Of a stretch of 21,944 bases of DNA, positions 7,667 to 15,008 are shown one piece after another (within the stretch, counting starts at the first letter, position 1; every line of letters starts with the position of its first letter). The notes under the pieces are model-generated. The model was not told the origin of the DNA, searched no databases, and worked only from the letters and a program-made list of their open reading frames with translations. The translations under genes were made by a program, and so were the position numbers. The DNA lies in NCBI GenBank assembly GCA_012329085.1, contig JAAXQB010000296.1, forward strand, positions 1-21,944. The letters run 5' to 3'. Origin of the DNA: Methanosarcinales archaeon. GTDB lineage: Archaea; Halobacteriota; Methanosarcinia; Methanosarcinales; Methanosarcinaceae.

Positions 7667-7830
7667 GCACATTCATTCCGATATGTGCCATTAATAATTT
7701 CTTTAATTAGTTCTGAAGAAAATTTTGATTTACCTCTCTTTTTACCCCTACCAATTATATACTTTTAGGAATTTTTGATAGCTCATTCGGAACGAATGAG
7801 CGTTTGCTCATTCGGAACGAATGAGCGTTT
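7667..7830 (+). repeat. Module B hairpins, including a perfect 25-bp tandem duplication
   Basis: A looser palindrome (GCACAT / ATGTGC) lies at about 7667-7688. At 7781-7805 and 7806-7830 the same 25 bases occur twice without a gap: each holds a perfect 8-bp stem GCTCATTC / GAATGAGC with loop GGAAC, followed by GTTT. Identity of the two units points to recent duplication. An AATTTTTGGGGTTTTTC string follows, which would resemble a T-rich transcript end on the + strand. Confidence 0.8.
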
Positions 7831-8240
7831 AATTTTTGGGGTTTTTCAAGACCCTCTGAAATAAACTCCATGCGATATTTATTGAATATTTAAAAATAGC
7901 ATCATTAAAAATTATTTAAAATCAAATAAACCTGCAAAAAGTGAGTTTATCACAATAGATGTTATATTTTTCTATTTAATTGACATAATGGAATACATCA
8001 ATATGGAAATTTTACTATAACATATCGTTCTCATTACCATTGCTAATTTTACAATCTCATCTCTTATTTAACCAATTCACAATATCAAATTTTTCTTAAA
8101 GGAGTGTTTATGCAATTATCAATTTTGATAAACATTACAATATGATGATTGGGCATGAGTGTCAAAACAAAGTTGTGAGTTATCACTATTATAATTTTTC
8201 ACTTAACGACTAAAAGTTTCAAAGCTTTTTATTTTTTATA

Positions 8241-8265
8241 GCACATATTTTGTAAAATTGTGTAC
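8241..8265 (+). repeat. Isolated module A palindrome
   Basis: Arms GCACATATTTT / AAATTGTGTAC surround GTA. Compared with other copies, both arms carry changes (GTATATAATTT to GCACATATTTT), several of them compensated by pairing. It has no adjacent module B. Confidence 0.5.
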
Positions 8266-8814
8266 TAAGGAATCCACCCTAAGACTAAAATAGCTTATAT
8301 AAATCAATTAATATTTATCATATTTGTGGCAATACGATTAAAATCATAATTAATAATTGTCTAATTTGAATAAAATGCTTATTGAATTGCACAATATAAA
8401 TTAATTTTAGGACAGCTTGTAAGAGAAAAAAATTTAATTTCTCGTATGTGCGTTTTCCATTCCATAAACAAGTGCGATGAAAAAATTATTTATTATTGCA
8501 AAATCGGCAATCATGGATGCCTTATTGCTTGCTTTTTTCCGCAGTTGTTTTTATCAAATTGCAAGACTAAGCAATAGCAAAATTTAGAATGGATAGGGAT
8601 GAATGATTACGATATTTGCAATATTAATTATTTTATTAGCTGTGTCGAAATAATAGTTTCTACTTTTTGCATGCATTTGAAAAAAAATTTCAATAGTCAT
8701 GAAGTTTAAAAATGCATATCTCGAAGCAATCTCATCTATCAAAATTTTATGCTATATGAGAATGTCCCTTTGTGAAAGCTGCCATATTCAAAAAATTAAA
8801 AAATTTATTTTAGT

Positions 8815-8905
8815 ATATAATAAACGCCCATTTGTTCAATCATGAACTTTACAAATTATATACTAACGCTCGTTTGTTCCAAACGAACTATTGAAAATTA
8901 ATATA
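8815..8905 (-). repeat. Composite repeat copy, reverse orientation
   Basis: A TATATAATAAACGCCCATTTG segment opens the copy, a half module A ends at about 8863 (TTTACAAATTATATAC), and module B lies at 8868-8888 with arms GCTCGTTT / AAACGAAC, one mismatch, and loop GTTCC. The loop is the reverse complement of GGAAC and the flank after it is TATTGAAAATT, so the element points left. It lies 65 bases behind the stop of the substrate-binding protein gene. Confidence 0.65.
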
Positions 8906-8969
8906 ATTTCCAAGTTTCAAAGGGACCAACAATACCAATTATATTGCCTTTCTACACACCATATGTCAA

Positions 8970-10022
8970 TTAATTTCTTGCTTTTTGATAGAATGTTAAA
9001 TCAAATAAATCTGCTTTTGTAAGCATTTCATCTATCACTTCTATATCATATTGCGTTTGTGCAATTTCAAGTGCAGACGGAACAACTATTGCTGGATCAA
9101 GTACCCACATACCATCCCATTCAGCAAAAGACCTTTTTACAATTTCAGGATCCATACCAAGTCTTTCTGCAAAAATTTCAGATGATTCGTCTATATTTGC
9201 TTCTACATATTCAGTCGAATAAATAAATGTTCGTATTATTTGCTCCACAATTTCTGGATGATCTCTTATAAGCGTTCCACTTACAACAAGTACACAGCAT
9301 AAATGCTCTGCCATCATTTCACCAGATGTTACAATAATAGTCCCGGTTCCATCTTCTTCGATTATTGTTGGGTGTGGGTGCGGCAAGAATACAGCATCAA
9401 CTGTTCTTGCTGCTATGGCAGCTTTTGCAGGACTCGGTCCCATTGGAACAAGTGTGACATCTTCCCCTATTATAAGATCATTTTCAATAAGCCATCCACT
9501 CAATACAGTATGTTGAATGGATCCTGGAGGAAATGTTCCAATTGTAAGACCTTTTAAATCAGCCGGCGTTTCATATATTAAATCTGTTCTTAAAACAAGA
9601 TCGGATCCTTGAGTTTGTACACTTGCAACAATTTTTGCATCGAGCCCCCTGGCAATTGCACTTATAGCAGGTGCAGCTCCTACAAATGCAACATCGTGTT
9701 CTTCTGCAAGCATTGCTAACATTTGTGGCATACCTGAGGGGAATGGTGGTGATACTTTAATTTCATTAACTCCTAATGGTGCAAGGTCTCTTTTCCACCA
9801 TCCTTTTTCATCTGCAACTACAAATGCAGCATGGTGTGTGCTTGGTTGGAAACTCATTCGAAGTGTGTCTAATTGTGGTGGTTCAACTGGTGGAACTGGA
9901 TCTTCGACTGGCGGAATGGGTGGTTCAACTGGTGGAACTGGATCTTCTACACATCCTGTGATAAAAACTGCTGCTATTAATAAAATAATAGCCATTATTG
10001 ATTTTTTTGTATTTTTTTTCAA
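8970..10022 (-). CDS. ABC transporter substrate-binding lipoprotein, NitT/TauT (SsuA/ThiY-like) type
   Basis: A 350-residue exported solute-binding protein. Residues 1-23 are a signal sequence ending in FITG before Cys24, a lipobox for lipid anchoring. Residues 26-49 form a Pro/Glu/Val linker with two copies of EDPVPPVEPP at a 14-residue period. The binding domain follows: LRMSFQPSTHHAAFVVADEKGWW near 54-76, GMPQMLAMLAEEHDVAFVG, DLKGLTIGTFPPGSIQH and AAIAARTVDAVFLPHPHPTII, the pattern of the NMT1/SsuA family that binds small organic ions such as sulfonates, nitrate, taurine or pyrimidine precursors. The ligand is unknown. The start is TTG, fixed by a strong AAAGGAGGT nine bases upstream. No permease or ATPase gene is adjacent, so it must work with distant partners or act as a sensor. 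A divergent HTH regulator lies 175 bp away and may control it. Confidence 0.85.
   Translation of the reverse strand: MKKNTKKSIMAIILLIAAVFITGCVEDPVPPVEPPIPPVEDPVPPVEPPQLDTLRMSFQPSTHHAAFVVADEKGWWKRDLAPLGVNEIKVSPPFPSGMPQMLAMLAEEHDVAFVGAAPAISAIARGLDAKIVASVQTQGSDLVLRTDLIYETPADLKGLTIGTFPPGSIQHTVLSGWLIENDLIIGEDVTLVPMGPSPAKAAIAARTVDAVFLPHPHPTIIEEDGTGTIIVTSGEMMAEHLCCVLVVSGTLIRDHPEIVEQIIRTFIYSTEYVEANIDESSEIFAERLGMDPEIVKRSFAEWDGMWVLDPAIVVPSALEIAQTQYDIEVIDEMLTKADLFDLTFYQKARN
9877..9947 (-). repeat. In-frame 29-bp direct repeat encoding the Pro-rich linker
   Basis: Bases 9877-9905 and 9919-9947 are identical over 29 bp with start points 42 bp apart, that is 14 codons. Between them is a related, partly diverged unit. 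They encode the EDPVPPVEPP copies between the lipid-anchor Cys and the binding domain. Perfect nucleotide identity suggests slippage-driven change in linker length. Confidence 0.75.
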
Positions 10023-10030
10023 TTTTATAT

Positions 10031-10039
10031 ACCTCCTTT
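10031..10039 (-). promoter_or_regulatory. Strong Shine-Dalgarno site that fixes a TTG start
   Basis: On the - strand AAAGGAGGT stands nine bases before the TTG at 10022. It is the best match to the anti-Shine-Dalgarno sequence in the window and rules out the internal ATG at codon 10, which would delete the basic start of the signal peptide. A TATA-like ATTATATATC lies further upstream at about 10071-10080 on the same strand, a plausible archaeal promoter box. Confidence 0.75.
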
Positions 10040-10197
10040 ATTGGTAGTTACACATTATTTATTTTAGTTTTGATATATAATGATTTCCCTATATTGCACA
10101 ATTATGCCACAAAAGTATTAATACAATCGATGATATTATACAATTGGGATAATTACAATCCATTTATCTGAAATTAAAAAAAGAATAGGTTTTATAA

Positions 10198-10719
10198 ATG
10201 AATATATCTAATAAATTAATTAATGCAGCATTTGAATCTGATGAAGCATTTATATCTATGTTTTCAAAAGTAATAAAAGAAGATTTGAATACTAATGTAA
10301 TCGATTTTTCAAAAAGTGCAAATATTTCCTCAAGTACTTTGTATAAAATACTCCTTGGAGATAGAAAACCAAATATAAAAACTCTTCGTCAAATTGTAAA
10401 TGCAATAAAAAGTCTCGAAAATATAGAAAAAAAAGAATTTATTGCCGTTATAGCTGTACGACCTGTATTAAATACAATAGGTAGTACAAAAAAATCCATA
10501 AATGGTAAACTTTTAACAATAAAAGAATATTCTGCAAATTCAATCGAAGATGTGATTGTTGCATCCATTCATGCCGAGAGAGATGGTGCAAAAGCTATTG
10601 TATGTGCACCAATTGTAAGTCACACGATAGAAAAAATATTGCAAATCCCTGTTGCTACAATTATGCCAAAAAATAGTTTAGATGAAGCAATAGAACTTGC
10701 GGCACGAAAAATGACATGA
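10198..10719 (+). CDS. Helix-turn-helix transcriptional regulator with C-terminal sensor-like domain
   Basis: A 173-residue cytosolic regulator. Residues about 30-75 form an XRE/Cro-like helix-turn-helix: VIDFSKSANISSSTLYKILL gives the turn and recognition helix, then GDRKPNIKTLRQIVNAI. Residues about 80-173 are a compact alpha/beta domain (EFIAVIAVRPVLNTIG, SIEDVIVASIHAERDGAKAIV, then HTIEKILQIPVATIMP), reminiscent of the PrpR N-terminal sensor fold, in which a loop between strands binds a small ligand; this likeness is pattern-based and uncertain. It is divergent from the substrate-binding lipoprotein across 175 bp and so is a candidate regulator of it. An AATAGGT site stands before the ATG. 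The intergenic region contains a GGAT / ATCC inverted repeat near 10147-10161 that might be an operator. Confidence 0.7.
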   Translation: MNISNKLINAAFESDEAFISMFSKVIKEDLNTNVIDFSKSANISSSTLYKILLGDRKPNIKTLRQIVNAIKSLENIEKKEFIAVIAVRPVLNTIGSTKKSINGKLLTIKEYSANSIEDVIVASIHAERDGAKAIVCAPIVSHTIEKILQIPVATIMPKNSLDEAIELAARKMT

Positions 10720-10751
10720 TTATTAAATTGGATTTTTATTGTATTGAATAT

Positions 10752-11027
10752 TTATTCATCAACTGGTAGTGTTTCAAGCTGACTTGCGGCATTCCATATG
10801 AGTGTTCTCGTATGTAAAGGAATGTTAGGGTCAATACTCACATCTTCGAGAATTGAAGTACTATGTGAAATCCTTATGAATAATGGTTTTTCGTTATCTT
10901 GTAATGTTGTAACTACTTCATTTACATTACGGCGAATATTTCTCGGAACTGCTTTATCTTTTGCAATATGTTCTAACATTTTAATGCATTTTTTAATAAT
11001 TATTTCAATTTCTGATTTTTCTACCAT
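10752..11027 (-). CDS. UPF0147 family protein
   Basis: A 91-residue, largely helical soluble protein. It shows the family's hallmark sequence [19 protein letters not shown] (about 26-44), followed by [18 protein letters not shown] and [18 protein letters not shown] at the C-terminus. UPF0147 is a small family conserved across archaea and without an established function. The start is well supported by AAAGGTGAT five bases ahead of the ATG. It is convergent with the HTH regulator gene, 32 bases apart, so the two are not co-transcribed. A module A palindrome lies about 60 bases upstream of its start, within or close to its promoter region. Confidence 0.85.
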   Translation of the reverse strand: MVEKSEIEIIIKKCIKMLEHIAKDKAVPRNIRRNVNEVVTTLQDNEKPLFIRISHSTSILEDVSIDPNIPLHTRTLIWNAASQLETLPVDE

Positions 11028-11087
11028 CTAAATCACCTTTTTATATACTATATAATTTGCAAATACTTGTTTCTTATGGTTCTTATT

Positions 11088-11112
11088 GTATATAATTTTA
11101 CAAATTGTATGC
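11088..11112 (-). repeat. Module A palindrome upstream of the UPF0147 gene
   Basis: Arms GTATATAATTT and AAATTGTATGC surround TAC. The loop TAC is the reverse complement of GTA, so the copy points left. A degraded module B-like segment (CAGTTCATTTTTGGAAAGAG) follows near 11138. Confidence 0.6.
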
Positions 11113-11408
11113 TACTATAAAATCTCTGACAGTTCATTTTTGGAAAGAGAGTGGAGCGCCATTCATATTATGCAATAAGATGAAATTTTAATTTCTTGTT
11201 TAATTTATAATAAGAAAAACACCGTATAGTTTTATATGCCCTTTATGTTAAAATTTTAGTCAACCTTGTGGAATTGTGTATAAATTATTTAAAATAGTTA
11301 AAATTTTAATTAAATAATTTTTAAGATTTTTCCAATATCCCTAATAAATAGCATCACAAATTATATTAAATTTATTGATTTACTAATATATCTTAGATAA
11401 TTTCGACA

Positions 11409-11429
11409 GCTCATTCGGAACGAATGGGC
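11409..11429 (+). repeat. Module B hairpin abutting the IS4-like remnant
   Basis: Arms GCTCATTC / GAATGGGC with one G-T pair and the common loop GGAAC; the preceding ACA and following GTTC resemble the flanks of other copies. It starts about where the coding resemblance of the neighbouring transposase fragment stops. Confidence 0.7.
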
Positions 11430-11439
11430 GTTCGTACAA

Positions 11440-11640
11440 CATATATAAAGAGAAATAAATGAAATAAAAACATGCCCAAATGCACCCCCATCACTTTGTA
11501 GATATAATTTATCTGCTATCCAAGAATTATCTTATAGGCATCAAACATATTCTCAACTGTTTCTCTTTTCTTAAATAATTCAAATATTTCATATTCTTCA
11601 ACACCTAAATTTGATATGATAAGTATATGTTCTGCTCATT
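11440..11640 (-). pseudogene. IS4-like transposase remnant, frameshifted
   Basis: The - strand encodes ILIISNLGVEEYEIFELFKK, then RETVENMFDAYKIILG, then a stop; one frame over it resumes directly with ADKLYLQSDGGAFGHVFISF and ISLY. Joined, this is the C-terminal third of an IS4-superfamily DDE transposase (the type common in methanogens): the YKxRxxxExxFD helix carries the last catalytic Glu, here in RETVENMFD, followed by the conserved L-x-ADKLYLQSD and FGHVFISF blocks. A TGA upstream, the frameshift and loss of everything N-terminal show it is dead. Hairpins border it on both sides (11409-11429 and 11659-11675). No terminal inverted repeats of the original element are recognisable. Confidence 0.7.
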
Positions 11641-11654
11641 TCATTTTTTCATTA

Positions 11655-11890
11655 GCACATTTTCCGAAGGAAAATAGGCGTTATATGTAATTTGTAAAAT
11701 TATATACTTAACACCCATTCTCTTTAAGAATGAGTTAGAAAAATTTCCTTTTATCTCGTAAGCTCATTCGGAAAGCAAATTCGGAACGAATGAGCGTAAT
11801 CACTCATTCTTTCAGAATGAGTTTAAGAAAATCTTTGATAGCTTGTTCAGAATGAACAAGCATTTGCTCATTTGGAACAAATGAGCGTTA
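11655..11890. repeat. Dense cluster of six module B-type hairpins and one module A
   Basis: In order: 11659-11675 (ATTTTCC / GGAAAAT around GAA); module A at about 11682-11707; 11716-11732 (CATTCT / AGAATG); 11762-11795, stem GCTCATTC / GAATGAGC with an enlarged loop made by repeating ATTCGGAA; 11802-11822 (ACTCATTC / GAATGAGT, loop TTTCA); 11841-11861 (GCTTGTTC / GAACAAGC, loop AGAAT); 11866-11886 (GCTCATTT / AAATGAGC, loop GGAAC). The last two are spaced 25 bp start to start, as in the tandem pair at 7781-7830. Perfect pairing is kept although the arm sequences differ. Confidence 0.85.
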
Positions 11891-12044
11891 TTTGAACAAG
11901 CGAGCGATAGTTGCTTTTTATCAATTTTCATTTCATCTAATTTATTGCACATCATATTTTATTCTTCAAGCTTCATATCTAAATCATCAAAAAGATAAAT
12001 ATTGTATTTATCCACCTCCTAAGAATCTAAATTACACATTTGAA

Positions 12045-14315
12045 TTAATCACATTCAATTGGAAGTGTAAAATAAAATATACATCCACTTCCTTTTTCCG
12101 ATTCCACCCATATATCGCCACCATGTGCATTAATAATTTTTTTAACAATTGCAAGACCTGTACCAGTTCCTTTTATTTTTTCACTTACTCTATAAAATAA
12201 ATCAAAGATTTTATCATGCTCTAATTTATCAATTCCAATTCCATTATCTTTTATAAAAAACTCATGCGTTTTAGAATCTGAGCAATATCCAATTTCAATC
12301 AAAGGATTGTCATTTTCACCCCCAATATATCGAATACTATTTCCAATTAAATTAATTAATACTTCGATTAAACGAACATGATCAACAAAAACCATAGGAA
12401 AATTTTTTGCAATCTTAAAATCCACTTTATGAGCTGTTATTTCACTTTGTAGTTGCGATATTGCATCATCTACAAGTATATTAAATGGCACTTTTTCTTT
12501 AGATTTTATTATACGACCTGCACGAGAAAGTTGCAATATCTCAGATAATAACACTTCCATTTTATCCGCACCATTTATGATGTGTTTAATATACATTTCA
12601 GCATCACCTTCAATTTTACCATCTAATTCTGACTTTAACATATTTGATAGACCTTTAATAGTTAAAAGTGGAGATTTAAGGTCATGAGATACGGTATGTG
12701 CGAAGCTTTCCAATTCTTTATTTTTTTGCAGTAATTCAAATTTTGCCTTTTTTAGATCTGTAATATCAATAAGTATTTCTAATACGGCACTTACTTCTTT
12801 ATTAATGTCATAAATTGGCAAACAAGAAATAAGATAGGTTTCATCAATTCCTTTTATATTTTTAAATGTTTTTTCTTTATTTATTATCTCATTGCCTGAC
12901 TTAAAAACAACATTTGCCAATAATGTATCAGTTTTAATATTAAAAATATCAACAAGTTTATGTCCAATAATATCATCTATTTTTTCATATCCTGCCCAAT
13001 TAGCCAATTCATCGTTAGCATATTTAAGTTTTTCATCTTTATCAACATATATTAGAAATACAGGATATGGCATAAATTGGATTATATTTTTAATAGTATC
13101 TTGTTCTTTTTTGATGTTTAAACGCATAAAATCAAATGCGTTAATTAATTGTCCAATCTCATCTTTATTTTTATTGGGCAATTTAACATCAAAGTCTCCT
13201 GCACTCATTTTTTTTGCTGCATCTGTAAGATCTAAAATTGGGACAGTTATGCTTTTAGTAAGTAATGTTCCTATTAAAGAAATTAATATAGTGGTTATAA
13301 CTAATATTGATGCTATGTATTTTTGTCGTTCTAAAATAAGTGCATCATATTTTTTTAAACATAATGCAAATCCACGAATTGATAAAAAACCATCTTTATA
13401 TGGTTGGACAAAAAAACTAAAACGATAAGGATTCGTTTCCCCATACATACCCACCAAGTATATTCTATCAATTGTATGTACAATAGAATCTTTTCCCTTT
13501 GTACTTCTTGTATTTGCAATCATTTCATCAATTGCTTCTTTTGAAAGTTTTATAATTTCAGGAGTGACTGTTGGAGGGTTTTGAAAATATGAAACCATAA
13601 CTTCTCCATCGGGTGCATATGAGGTAAATTTAAAATTTAAATTATGATACATCAAATCTATCATATTTGAATTGTTATTAATCATAGAAATTATGATTAA
13701 TGTTCCTACTTGTGTACCCCTGGTATTAAAGATTGGTTTATGGACTACAAGTCCCATAAAATTTTCAAATCCATAGGATATAAGTTTGCTTTGGGGACCT
13801 GCTAACATAAAATGACGATTGAATAATCTTTTTCTATAATCAAGAGTTCCGTTTAATGCTATATCAAATCCAGTCCCAAGCTCATTGCTTGATAATTTAT
13901 TTCCAACTTTTTCTATATCACTTCTTGAAATAACAAATCCTTCTTGATTAACTACAATTACAATGTGGATTGAATCTTTAAACATGTCATCACCCACTTT
14001 TTGAAATTTCATGGTATTGTAAATGTTAAAAACAGATTTGTCTATGTTTCCTATATCACCTTGTTCAATATCTCTTGCAATATTTGGCGATGATATAGAT
14101 GCAGTAGTAATCATGGATTCTATGAATGAATTAATTAAATATTCCGCAGATGTGATTCGTGTGATGGTATTAAATTCTAATTCATCATCGATGGAGTTAA
14201 GAGTTGCACTATATAATAAAAAACTTAGTAATATTAAAGGAATTATCGATAGTAAAATTATTATCCCTGCATATTTTTTCTTAATACTATAATCTTTAAA
14301 TTTTTTTATATGCAT
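12045..14315 (-). CDS. Membrane sensor histidine kinase (extracytoplasmic sensor, HAMP, PAS)
   Basis: A 756-residue two-component sensor kinase. Membrane spans at about 16-38 and 334-356 enclose a roughly 295-residue extracytoplasmic region, probably a Cache-type ligand sensor (IHIVIVVNQEGFVISRSD and TLIIISMINNNSNM resemble its strands). Then come a HAMP linker (about 357-410, ending DEIGQLINAFDFMR), a PAS domain (about 411-525), and the kinase core: phospho-acceptor His544 in SFAHTVSHDLKSPL, N-box Asn659 in INLIGNSIRY, G1 box DNGIGID from 690 and G2 box GTGTGLAIV from 716. All catalytic motifs are intact. The signal is unknown. No response regulator or other signalling gene is next to it, so it is an orphan kinase. 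No ribosome site precedes the ATG. It is flanked on both sides by about 1 kb of repeat-rich gaps. Confidence 0.9.
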   Translation of the reverse strand: MHIKKFKDYSIKKKYAGIIILLSIIPLILLSFLLYSATLNSIDDELEFNTITRITSAEYLINSFIESMITTASISSPNIARDIEQGDIGNIDKSVFNIYNTMKFQKVGDDMFKDSIHIVIVVNQEGFVISRSDIEKVGNKLSSNELGTGFDIALNGTLDYRKRLFNRHFMLAGPQSKLISYGFENFMGLVVHKPIFNTRGTQVGTLIIISMINNNSNMIDLMYHNLNFKFTSYAPDGEVMVSYFQNPPTVTPEIIKLSKEAIDEMIANTRSTKGKDSIVHTIDRIYLVGMYGETNPYRFSFFVQPYKDGFLSIRGFALCLKKYDALILERQKYIASILVITTILISLIGTLLTKSITVPILDLTDAAKKMSAGDFDVKLPNKNKDEIGQLINAFDFMRLNIKKEQDTIKNIIQFMPYPVFLIYVDKDEKLKYANDELANWAGYEKIDDIIGHKLVDIFNIKTDTLLANVVFKSGNEIINKEKTFKNIKGIDETYLISCLPIYDINKEVSAVLEILIDITDLKKAKFELLQKNKELESFAHTVSHDLKSPLLTIKGLSNMLKSELDGKIEGDAEMYIKHIINGADKMEVLLSEILQLSRAGRIIKSKEKVPFNILVDDAISQLQSEITAHKVDFKIAKNFPMVFVDHVRLIEVLINLIGNSIRYIGGENDNPLIEIGYCSDSKTHEFFIKDNGIGIDKLEHDKIFDLFYRVSEKIKGTGTGLAIVKKIINAHGGDIWVESEKGSGCIFYFTLPIECD

Positions 14316-14399
14316 AAATTTATTTAAATGTGAATTTATTGTTAATGCGATGAATAAGACAACGCGTATTTATTCCTAATGAACAAACACTTGTTCAGA

Positions 14400-14550
14400 A
14401 TGAATAATATATTGAAAATTTATCTTAATACATAATACGAAAATAAGAAATTTTTTCTATAACTCATTCTGAGAGAATGAGTGTTTGCATATTTCCCTTT
14501 GAGAAATATGTATTTACAAATTATATGCTAACGATTGTTCGTTCCGAATA
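14400..14550 (+). repeat. Composite repeat upstream of the histidine kinase
   Basis: A degraded module A (ATACATAATACGAAAA) is followed by the usual spacer, TAAGAAATTTTTTCTATA, and module B at 14462-14482 with arms ACTCATTC / GAATGAGT and loop TGAGA. A second hairpin at 14488-14510 has arms CATATTTC / GAAATATG. A half module A (TTTACAAATTATATGC) and a degraded B (GTTCGTTCCGAA) finish the unit. Confidence 0.7.
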
Positions 14551-14715
14551 AGATATATAAAATATCAATTAACTATATTTAATTAATATTGCTATATAAT
14601 ATGAAATCAGTACTATATAAATATTACTAAAAATTAAAATTCTCGATAGCTTCAGCTACTGATAGGTTAAAACTATAATTCTTAATAAATAGATAAAATA
14701 CGAGAAAATTTTTAA

Positions 14716-14738
14716 ATGCACTCTTCTTTGAAGTGCAT
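14716..14738. repeat. Short inverted repeat
   Basis: Arms ATGCACT / AGTGCAT around nine bases (CTTCTTTGA), with TTC/GAA able to extend the stem across a one-base bulge. It lacks the flanks of module B and may be a diverged member or unrelated. Confidence 0.4.
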
Positions 14739-15008
14739 GCACTCTAAAATTGATGATTGTTAACGATAAACTAAAAAATACAAAAAATTAATTTTTTTTC
14801 TAAGTGTCTAATTTTACAACCTTAATCCAACAAAATGCGAGATTGTTTAACTTTGATATTTATATTTGCTTTTGCATGCCCTATTATATTCCATATATAA
14901 TTTTTATTTTTAAATTATTTTGAGATAATTCAAATTTTATTTAGCATTGTATTTAATATTTTGCATCCTTGATAAAAATAGTAAAACGGATTTATAAATT
15001 TTGTAATA

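Larger units (their letters stand above)
7527..8969. other. 1.44-kb gene-poor stretch with many repeats and tiny open frames
   Basis: No gene is certain. Repeat copies occupy 7548-7622, 7667-7690, 7781-7830, 8241-8265 and 8815-8905. Two short frames have good ribosome sites. AAAGGAG (8098-8104) precedes an 11-codon frame at 8110-8145 that overlaps, as ATGA, a 23-codon frame ending at 8213. The frame 8477-8587 encodes a hydrophobic 36-residue peptide (MKKLFIIAKSAIMDALLLAF at its start), followed by 8603-8653 (MITIFAILIILLAVSK). These could be micro-proteins or leftovers of decayed membrane-protein genes. The - strand near 7760-7640 reads GRGKKRGKSKFSSELIKEI, faintly like a transposase N-terminus. 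None is strong enough to call a gene. Confidence 0.5.
11028..12044. other. 1-kb gap with dense hairpins and an IS4-like transposase remnant
   Basis: The left part (11028-11170) carries the promoter of the UPF0147 gene and a module A repeat. From 11170 to 11400 I see only A+T-rich sequence. A decayed transposase fragment lies at about 11440-11640 (- strand), with hairpins abutting both sides. Bases 11655-11890 are the densest hairpin cluster in the window. From 11890 to 12044 the - strand shows AGGAGGT near 12015 and short broken frames (LFDDLDMKLEE, then a stop, then MMCNKLDEMKIDKKQLS), probably remains of a lost gene rather than a working one. Confidence 0.6.

Noticed and set aside
7667..8900. 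Possible CRISPR array, given repeated short palindromes
   Set aside because: Units differ in sequence and orientation, spacing is irregular or direct, there are no uniform spacers, and no cas genes are present.
9776..10047. Open + strand frames rich in Gly/Ser/Thr opposite the lipoprotein start
   Set aside because: They are the antisense of the Pro-rich linker repeats; the - strand has signal peptide, lipobox and Shine-Dalgarno site.
10126..10172. Possible C/D box RNA (CGATGA ... CTGA) upstream of the HTH gene
   Set aside because: The C box is imperfect, no C'/D' boxes are clear, and A+T-rich DNA gives such matches by chance.
14822..14900. Short hydrophobic frame starting MRDCLTLIF
   Set aside because: Only 21 codons, with no ribosome site and no context support.
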